Part shown: positions 23,592-29,875 of the stretch, piece after piece
Position numbering within the stretch: position 1 is the first letter of the stretch
Layout: each line of letters begins with the position of its first letter
Assembly (NCBI GenBank): GCA_038150225.1
Contig: JAYQWG010000027.1
Location: 1 to 32,304, forward strand
Direction of reading: 5' to 3'
Length of the DNA stretch: 32,304 nt
Source of the DNA: Lucifugimonas sp038150225
Lineage (GTDB): Bacteria; Chloroflexota; Dehalococcoidia; Lucifugimonadales; Lucifugimonadaceae
Program-made: the position numbers and the translations under genes
Notes under the pieces: model-generated
Database searches by the model: none
The model's input: the letters and a program-made list of their open reading frames with translations, nothing else
What the model was told of the DNA's origin: nothing

Positions 23592-25072
23592 ATGCGTGGG
23601 TGTTCCTTGTTCCACTTGGTGGCTCGCTCATATGCTGCCGCAGCCTGGATTACCGTAGTGTCACCGAACTGAGGACCAATAAACTGCAATCCCACGGGTA
23701 ATCCATCTGACATTCCACCTGGAATAGAAATTGCAGGGAGACCTGCGATGTTCACTGGGATCGTACAAATGTCGTTGAGGTACATCTGGAAGGGATCATC
23801 GAACTTCTCACCGATTTTGAAAGCTACGCCCGGAGAGGTAGGCGTAACAAGTGCATCGAATTTCAAGAAAGCATCCGTAAATTCACGCCGGATTAGAGTT
23901 CGAACTTGCTGCGCCTTCTTGTAGTACGCATCGTAGTAACCGGCAGAAAGGGCATACGTACCTATAAAAATTCGTCGCTTAACTTCGGCACCAAATCCTT
24001 CGGCTCGTGCAATTTCGGTTGCAATGGCTGAATTTTTAGAACCTGAGGAACCAAGCCCATACTTCACACCGTCGTAACGTGAAAGATTCGCAGAGGCTTC
24101 AGAAGGCGCAATTATGTAATAGACAGCCAGGGCGTGGTCCGTCAAAGGAAGCGATGTTTCGCTAATGTCTGCTCCAAGATCTTCGAGAGTTTGAAGAGAT
24201 TTCTCGAATGCTTCACGTACTCCGGGCTCTATTCCCTCGACGAGATACTCCTTAGGCACACCGATCTTCATGCCTGAAATCCCAGCGTCAATTTTCTCTC
24301 CGAAGTCGCCGAACGGCGCTTTCACTGAAGTTGAATCACGGTGATCGTGGCTTGAAATTACATTGAGGGCATCGGCACAGTCAGCGACACTGCGTGTCAA
24401 GGGACCAATTTGGTCGAGTGAGCTACCGAATGCCAGAAGACCGAAACGGCTTACTAACCCGTACGTCGGCTTCATGCCAACAACACCACAAAGTGCAGCA
24501 GGTTGCCGTATTGAACCACCCGTATCGGAACCAAAAGCTATAAACGTTTCGCCTGCGGCAACAGCAGCGGCGGCACCACCAGAGCTTCCGCCCGGAACAC
24601 GGTCAATGTCCCACGGATTTTTCACTGCTCCGAAGGCGGACGTTTCGTTGGATGACCCCATGGCGAATTCGTCCATGTTGCCTTTACCAAGGATTACAGC
24701 ACCGGAATCCTTTAATAGGGTGACCGCTGTGCCATCGTATGGCGGGATGTAACCCTTCAGGATGTTTGATGCAGCAGTGGTCTCGACACCTTCAGTAGAA
24801 AAGTTGTCCTTGACCATGACCGGGATACCGGTCATCGGAGTAGGGGCTTGGCCAACACCTTGTAATCGCTGGTCAGCAGCCTCAGCCGCGCTCAACGCTT
24901 CGTCGGGAGTGATAGTGATAAACGAATTAATTTTCGGTTCGAGTGCTGAGATTCGTTCCAGAGAGGCTCGAGTGGCTTCAACCGCCGTGAACTCACGAGA
25001 ATCAAATTTCTCGCGTAGACCTCGTGCAGTTGAATAAAAGAAGTCGAAAGAAGAAGAAAGCTTAGACGTCAT
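23588..25072 (-). CDS. gatA: Asp-tRNA(Asn)/Glu-tRNA(Gln) amidotransferase subunit A
   Basis: Glutaminase subunit of the GatCAB complex, which converts Glu-tRNA(Gln) or Asp-tRNA(Asn) to the amidated forms. The 494-residue protein has the triad K88 (PVMVKDN), S163 (GGSSGG) and S187 (DTGGSIRQPA), each offset by nine from the S. aureus enzyme, as well as DEFAMGSSNE and the MKPTYGLVSRFGL block. It starts 11 bp after gatC. No gatB is in the window. ATG start at 25072. Confidence 0.96.
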   Translation of the reverse strand: MTSKLSSSFDFFYSTARGLREKFDSREFTAVEATRASLERISALEPKINSFITITPDEALSAAEAADQRLQGVGQAPTPMTGIPVMVKDNFSTEGVETTAASNILKGYIPPYDGTAVTLLKDSGAVILGKGNMDEFAMGSSNETSAFGAVKNPWDIDRVPGGSSGGAAAAVAAGETFIAFGSDTGGSIRQPAALCGVVGMKPTYGLVSRFGLLAFGSSLDQIGPLTRSVADCADALNVISSHDHRDSTSVKAPFGDFGEKIDAGISGMKIGVPKEYLVEGIEPGVREAFEKSLQTLEDLGADISETSLPLTDHALAVYYIIAPSEASANLSRYDGVKYGLGSSGSKNSAIATEIARAEGFGAEVKRRIFIGTYALSAGYYDAYYKKAQQVRTLIRREFTDAFLKFDALVTPTSPGVAFKIGEKFDDPFQMYLNDICTIPVNIAGLPAISIPGGMSDGLPVGLQFIGPQFGDTTVIQAAAAYERATKWNKEHPRI

Positions 25073-25083
25073 ACTTGGATGGG

Positions 25084-25380
25084 TTATTCAAGAACAGGGG
25101 GGACGCGAACAAATTCGCCGTCACGATCGGGAGCGTTCTTTAGAACATCCTCCCGTTCCATTGGGGTCTGAGGCTCATCAGCCCTGAGAATTGTGTTTGA
25201 GTCTGTGGTGTGCCCAGTTGGATCAACACCCTCTGTATCGACAGATGCCAACGCCTGGAAGTGGCCAAGAATGTCGGAGAGCTCCTGCCGCATGTTTTCC
25301 GATTCCTCATCAGAAAGTTTTATGTAGGCAAGCTTGGCGATGTGATCGACGTCTTCCGGGGTAAGTGGGTCCATTGCCAT
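25084..25380 (-). CDS. gatC: Asp-tRNA(Asn)/Glu-tRNA(Gln) amidotransferase subunit C
   Basis: Small structural subunit that wraps around GatA. It has LTPEDVDHIAKLAYIKLSDEE at the N-terminus, the ILGHFQALASVDTEGVDPTGH middle and LRADEP plus DGEFVRVPPVLE at the end, all typical. From the ATG at 25380 it is 98 residues (96 from 25374), the normal size. The frame is open to 25542, but the extra N-terminal residues do not look like GatC. No strong ribosome-binding site. Confidence 0.93.
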   Translation of the reverse strand: MAMDPLTPEDVDHIAKLAYIKLSDEESENMRQELSDILGHFQALASVDTEGVDPTGHTTDSNTILRADEPQTPMEREDVLKNAPDRDGEFVRVPPVLE

Positions 25381-25491
25381 TGGTGGTGAAAAAAATCTCG
25401 CTTGAATTTGGGTCACATTACCGAGTATTTCTGGAGAAATATGCGATCGGGTGAGTATCCCAATATTGACCTTAAAAACAATAACCGGATG

Positions 25492-25500
25492 AGTGTAGCA
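25492..25500 (-). promoter_or_regulatory. Candidate extended -10 promoter for gatC operon
   Basis: The minus strand reads TGCTACACT, an extended -10 (TGN plus TACACT), about 110 bp before the gatC start. No good -35 is visible. It lies in the 400-bp divergent region with pyrG. Confidence 0.35.
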
Positions 25501-25554
25501 GTGCCCGTGTGATGGGGTACGGATGCAAACAGCTTTAATCACTTATTCCACCGA

Positions 25555-25584
25555 TTGACACGCTGGATTTCGGCACCCTAGAAT
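25555..25584 (+). promoter_or_regulatory. Sigma-70-type promoter upstream of pyrG
   Basis: A perfect TTGACA (25555-25560), an 18-base spacer and TAGAAT (25579-25584). Transcription should start near 25591. It is the clearest promoter in the window and points at pyrG, 190 bp downstream. Confidence 0.7.
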
Positions 25585-25592
25585 CGGGTCCC

Positions 25593-25787
25593 GTGCAGGG
25601 AGTAAACAAGCGAAATTTCTTTCGCACTCACTGCCCGAGGATGTGCGAGATAGTCGACAGAACTTCACGGTTCACAGATGTAAAGCCTAAGCCGCTCCAA
25701 CCCCTGGAATATGGCTGGCAAGATCGGCTCCCTAAAAATTCCTCAACCTTGTTTACGCTAATAATCGTTGGGAGCCTCGCACGATGA
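25593..25787 (+). CDS. Possible leaderless small ORF coupled to pyrG
   Basis: A 64-codon frame begins with GTG at 25593, where the promoter above would start transcription, and its stop overlaps the pyrG ATG as ATGA. The product is basic with a hydrophobic C-terminal stretch (TLFTLIIVGSLA). I recognise no family. It may be a leader peptide, or chance: frames of this length are common and no ribosome-binding site is present. Confidence 0.25.
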   Translation: MQGVNKRNFFRTHCPRMCEIVDRTSRFTDVKPKPLQPLEYGWQDRLPKNSSTLFTLIIVGSLAR

Positions 25788-27418
25788 GCAAATTCATTTT
25801 CGTCACCGGTGGAGTAGTTAGTTCGCTCGGTAAGGGAATTGCTGTTGCCTCGATTGGTCGCATGCTGAAGAGTCGCGGACTAAGCGTTTCAGTCATTAAG
25901 CTCGACCCTTACCTGAACGTCGACCCGGGAACCATGTCCCCGTATCAGCACGGTGAAGTTTTCGTAACTGTAGACGGAAGTGAAACTGACCTTGACCTTG
26001 GTCACTACGAACGATTCATTGATGTTGAACTGACTGCTTTATCTAACGTCACTGCAGGCCAGATTTACTCTGAAGTCATCGCAAACGAACGAGCCGGACG
26101 CTACCTCGGTGGAACTATCCAGACAGTTCCCCATGTCACGAACTTAATCACGGACCGTGTTTTAGCGCTTGCCGAAGAGTCGAAAGCTGATGTTGTCGTA
26201 GCCGAAGTAGGTGGAACAGTCGGAGACATTGAAGGTCAACCATTTATCGAAGCCATCAGGCAGGTGCGTAACCAGGTGGGGCGTAGGAATACCTACTACG
26301 TCCACGTAACCCTGCTTCCTTATTTGGGTGCGACCCACGAGCTCAAGACAAAACCTACTCAGCACAGTGTTCACACGCTCAGGGGAATGGGTATTCAACC
26401 AGATGCAATATTGTGCAGAGCCGATACTGAAGTAGGTGAAGACGAGCGTCGCAAAATCTCTCTTTATTGTGACGTTGACCCTGAGGCAGTCATTAGCCTC
26501 CCAACCCTTCCAAGCGTCTACGAAGTTCCACTCCACTTAGAGTCGGAAGGTCTCGGAGAAATCCTGGTCGATGGCTTGCAACTTCCAAAAGCATCACCAG
26601 ACCTTCATTCTTGGACGGAGATTACTCGAGTCGACGAAGAAGCCAGCGAGGAATTAGAGATCGCTCTGGTTGGCAAGTACGTCGAGCTTCAGGATTCATA
26701 CCTGTCGGTAGTCGAGGCGCTTAGACACGCAGGAATCCATAACGATCGCAAGGTAAAAATCAAATGGATTGCAGCTGAAGATGTCGAAACCGAAGGTGCT
26801 GAGAAGCTTCTTGCATCAGCAAGCGGAATCATAGTTCCCGGTGGATTCGGCGAGCGTGGTCTCGAAGGAATGATTGCAACAGCAAATTACGCACGGAGCA
26901 ACAACATTCCATATCTTGGCTTATGCCTGGGAATGCAGATCATGGTTGTCGAGTATGCGAGAAACGAACTCGGAATCACTGATGCAACCTCACTTGAAAT
27001 CGATCCAGAAGCCAACAACCCGGTCATTGCGTTCATGTCAGGACAGGAAGAACTTCACTCAACAGGTGGAACCATGAGGCTTGGCTCATATCCTTGCCTC
27101 CTCAAGGATGGAACACGCGTACGCGACGCGTACCAGTCGGAAATGGTCGATGAACGACATCGACACCGATATGAGTTCAATAATGAATACAGGGTTCAAC
27201 TTGAAGAAGCAGGACTTATCGCGTCTGGAACATCCCCTGACGGCTCACTAGTGGAGGTGACCGAGGTATACGGCCACCCGTTTATGGTTGGGAGCCAATT
27301 CCACCCAGAATTCGGATCTCGACCAGAACGACCACATCCCTTGTTTTTCGAGTTCATCAAATCTGCAAGGTCGGTTCTGCGTGAAGGCGGGCAATACGGT
27401 CTGCTAAAAGAGGACTAG
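25784..27418 (+). CDS. pyrG: CTP synthase
   Basis: Makes CTP from UTP, ATP and glutamine. The 544-residue protein has the N-terminal synthetase domain with the P-loop-like GGVVSSLGKGI (9-19), KLDPYLNVDPGTMSPYQHGEVFVT and GGTVGDIEGQPF, and a C-terminal class I glutamine amidotransferase domain with the nucleophile C381 in GLCLGMQ and the HPEFGSRP His-Glu pair. All active-site parts are intact. ATG at 25784 with GGGAG about 12 bases upstream; the start overlaps the stop of a small upstream frame. Confidence 0.97.
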   Translation: MSKFIFVTGGVVSSLGKGIAVASIGRMLKSRGLSVSVIKLDPYLNVDPGTMSPYQHGEVFVTVDGSETDLDLGHYERFIDVELTALSNVTAGQIYSEVIANERAGRYLGGTIQTVPHVTNLITDRVLALAEESKADVVVAEVGGTVGDIEGQPFIEAIRQVRNQVGRRNTYYVHVTLLPYLGATHELKTKPTQHSVHTLRGMGIQPDAILCRADTEVGEDERRKISLYCDVDPEAVISLPTLPSVYEVPLHLESEGLGEILVDGLQLPKASPDLHSWTEITRVDEEASEELEIALVGKYVELQDSYLSVVEALRHAGIHNDRKVKIKWIAAEDVETEGAEKLLASASGIIVPGGFGERGLEGMIATANYARSNNIPYLGLCLGMQIMVVEYARNELGITDATSLEIDPEANNPVIAFMSGQEELHSTGGTMRLGSYPCLLKDGTRVRDAYQSEMVDERHRHRYEFNNEYRVQLEEAGLIASGTSPDGSLVEVTEVYGHPFMVGSQFHPEFGSRPERPHPLFFEFIKSARSVLREGGQYGLLKED

Positions 27419-27684
27419 CTGGCGTATCAGGGGCCGAATTACAACGGAGTGGAATGTGAGGTTAGTAATTTGGTAATATGAAATGAGTAACCGGTTGAAA
27501 ATCACTCGCCAGTTCACTCCTACCGATCTTCCGCAAACGTCTTTTACGGCTTTGCAGGTGAATCTAAAAACCCCTAGGAAATTTATGTAATCGCGCTCGG
27601 TAATTGCGTTCCATCGAACCGGCCTGAGCATCAAAGACAAGAACATAAACTCTACTGAGACGCACAAAGCTTGTACTTTGCATC

Positions 27685-29372
27685 ATGGATTTAGTCCAGA
27701 GCGCCTCTACTTTTCCATCACTTTCACACTTTAGCTTTTCTCTTCTGGATATCCCGGGGCATTACTCAGTTAAAGCCTCATCAAGTCCAGATGGTCGCAC
27801 CGCAGTACAGCAGGAGGAAACCAAGCTGACTACCCAGACCCGTAACCAATCACGTAGCTCGTCACGACGACGACCGAGTCGCAGGCGTACCCGCGGCGGA
27901 CGTCCAAGCGGTATTCCGCAGGACAATTTCGAGGTAGACGAGAGTACCCTGCCCGATCTTGGAAATCTCGGAGCCAAAACTGATGATGAACTTCGTCAAA
28001 TAGCAATCGACAAGGGAATCAAACGGGTACCTACCCAACGAACTGAGTTAGTACTCGAAGTCCTTGCAACTGTTGCTGAAGAAGCTGACCAGTTAGTGGG
28101 TGCTGGAATCATCGATGTACTCGGCGATGGATACGGTTTCCTTCGATCGCCCGGTCGACGAGATGGCAACGAAGACATCTACGTCTCCCAAAGCCAGGTA
28201 CGACGATTCGGTCTGCGACAGGGTGACATGGTTGCGGGCCAGGTGCGCCCGCCGAATGAAGGTGAAAAGTACTTCGGACTCATACGGGTTGAGGTTGTAA
28301 ATGGTTACGACTCCGAGTCGGCGATGAAGCGACCAAAGTTCGATCAATTCACCTCCGTATATCCAAACGATCAGATCAAGCTCGAGACGANNNNNNNNNN
28401 NNNNNNNNNNNNNNNNNNNNNNNNNNNNNNNNNNNNNNNNNNNNNNNNNNNNNNNNNNNNNNNNNNNNNNNNNNNNNNNNNNNNNNNNNNAAGTTCGATC
28501 AATTCACCTCCGTATATCCAAACGATCAGATCAAGCTCGAGACGACACCAAAACAACTTGCTACTCGCTTGATCGATATGGTGGCTCCAATAGGTAAAGG
28601 CCAACGAGCGCTTATCGTCGCCCCACCAAAGGCCGGTAAAACCGTCCTGTTGAAGCAAATCGCAAACGGAATTTCTGAAAACCATCCCGATCTCCATATC
28701 ATCGTTTCACTCATTGGTGAGAGACCTGAAGAAGTGACGGACATGCGCCGCTCTATTAAAGGAGAGGTGTTTAGCTCGACATTCGACGAGCCGATCGAAG
28801 ATCACTGCCGCACTGCGGAAATCGCCCTCGACAGAGCGCGCCGACTGGTTGAGAGCGGTGAGAACGTTGTGGTTCTGCTCGATAGCATTACTCGACTCGC
28901 CCGGGCATACAACCTGCAGGTTCCTAGCTCCGGCAAGACTCTTTCAGGTGGTATGGACCCGAACGCGTTGTACCCACCGAAACATTTCTTTGGTGCTGCC
29001 CGAAACTGTGAAGAGGCTGGATCGCTCACGATTATCGCTACAGCCCTCATCGACACTGGCTCTCGTCTGGATGACCTCATTTACGAGGAGTTCAAGGGAA
29101 CCGGAAACATGGAGCTTCACCTCGACCGCAGATTGGCTGAGCGCCGACTATGGCCTGCGATCGACATTGAGCGGAGCGGAACGCGCCACGAGGAACTTCT
29201 CCAAGAAGACGCCACGCTGAAGCAGGTTTGGTTACTCCGCAGGATGATGGGAATTATCGGTCAGGACTCGAACAACCCGACTGAAGCTGCTGAGCGGATT
29301 CTTGAACGAATGGGAAGGACTCAAACTAACGAAGAGTTTTTGATGTCCATTACTAAGCCAGAAAAGGCGTAA
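27685..29372 (+). CDS. rho: Transcription termination factor Rho (interrupted by an assembly gap)
   Basis: Hexameric RNA helicase that ends transcription. The left part (27685-28390) has an Arg/Ser-rich N-terminal extension, the Rho_N helical domain (LPDLGNLGAKTDDELRQIAI) and the cold-shock RNA-binding domain (GAGIIDVLGDGYGFLRS). The right part has Walker A APPKAGKT, Walker B VVLLDSITRLARAYN and the GGMDPNALYPPKHFFGAARN block. Collapsing the 55-bp overlap joins 28390 to 28546 in frame as KLET-TPKQLATRLIDM and gives 510 residues with no lesion. The ATG at 27685 has no ribosome-binding site; AGGAGG at about 27811 precedes an in-frame CTG, so a shorter start near 27826 is possible. Confidence 0.93.
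28336..28390. repeat. 55-bp contig-end overlap in rho, left copy
   Basis: Identical to 28491-28545 across the 100-N gap. Same length and geometry as the overlap at 3172-3381, so it is an assembly feature and not a repeat in the gene. Confidence 0.92.
28391..28490. other. Assembly gap (100 N) inside rho, probably artificial
   Basis: Exactly 100 Ns between two copies of the same 55 bases. Removing the Ns and one copy restores a continuous rho reading frame, which shows that no sequence is missing here. Confidence 0.92.
28491..28545. repeat. 55-bp contig-end overlap in rho, right copy
   Basis: Exact copy of 28336-28390. Because of it, a gene caller would begin a truncated rho at the internal Met at 28569. 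Confidence 0.92.
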
Positions 29373-29618
29373 ATGCCCTGGGAGTTTCAAACATTCAAAC
29401 ATATGTGGCGAAATTCCCTGAAATCTGTAAAAGAATCGTAATTCTTCTGTAACGCTACCTAGAGTAGGTTGAAATGGGACATAGTGATTTCCGACTTCGG
29501 CGATCAATAAAGTTCCAGCTTGTGAATGTGTGAGGGGAAGTGGTCATGTCCGGAAACGGGCGGGAGTAAACCATCAAAAACCCGTCATAAATTCGCAATT
29601 GGACGCGATTCATGCGCA

Positions 29619-29648
29619 TTGACACTCTAAATTTCAGAGTGATTAAAT
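29619..29648 (+). promoter_or_regulatory. Candidate promoter with inverted repeat in its spacer
   Basis: TTGACA (29619-29624) is followed at 17-18 bases by ATTAAA/TTAAAT (29642-29648). CACTCT (29623-29628) and AGAGTG (29636-29641) form a perfect inverted repeat filling the spacer, the position of an operator. It would give the surface-protein mRNA a leader of about 220 bases. Confidence 0.45.
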
Positions 29649-29798
29649 GGTGTGGACTCGTCCTAAAGTCTGTTACCGCGCGCCGGTTGGCGGTTGCAGA
29701 TGGACGAAAATAATGGAACCGGCAAACCAGGCGAACGTAAGTACGCTTGGTAAATAAACTCTTTTGGAGTATTCCGGGTTCGAAACCACCTGGCAATG

Positions 29799-29832
29799 GC
29801 AGAAGGATATATTTCCTACACCTGCCTTCTGC
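29799..29832 (+). promoter_or_regulatory. Stem-loop in leader of surface-protein gene
   Basis: GCAGAAGG (29799-29806) pairs perfectly with CCTTCTGC (29825-29832) around an 18-base loop; an alternative AGGA/TCCT pairing exists inside. It ends about 30 bases before the AGGGGG ribosome-binding site and could affect mRNA stability or translation. Confidence 0.45.
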
Positions 29833-29875
29833 TGTTGTTGTGGGGGAAAGCTCGGTTGCAAGGGGGACTGAAGCT

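Larger units (their letters stand above)
29373..29875. other. 503-bp non-coding region between rho and surface-protein gene
   Basis: No credible gene is seen. It holds small AT-rich hairpins after rho (AAGAAT/ATTCTT near 29430), a candidate promoter at 29619-29648, and a leader of about 220 bases with several hairpins before the GTG at 29876. I recognise no known riboswitch class. Confidence 0.6.

Noticed and set aside
29700..29800. Possible cyclic-di-GMP (GEMM) riboswitch or tRNA-like element before the surface-protein gene
   Set aside because: Fragments such as CCGGCAAACC and GGGTTCGAAACC recall these, but the GEMM core (GACGCAAAGCC) is absent and the T-arm stem does not pair.
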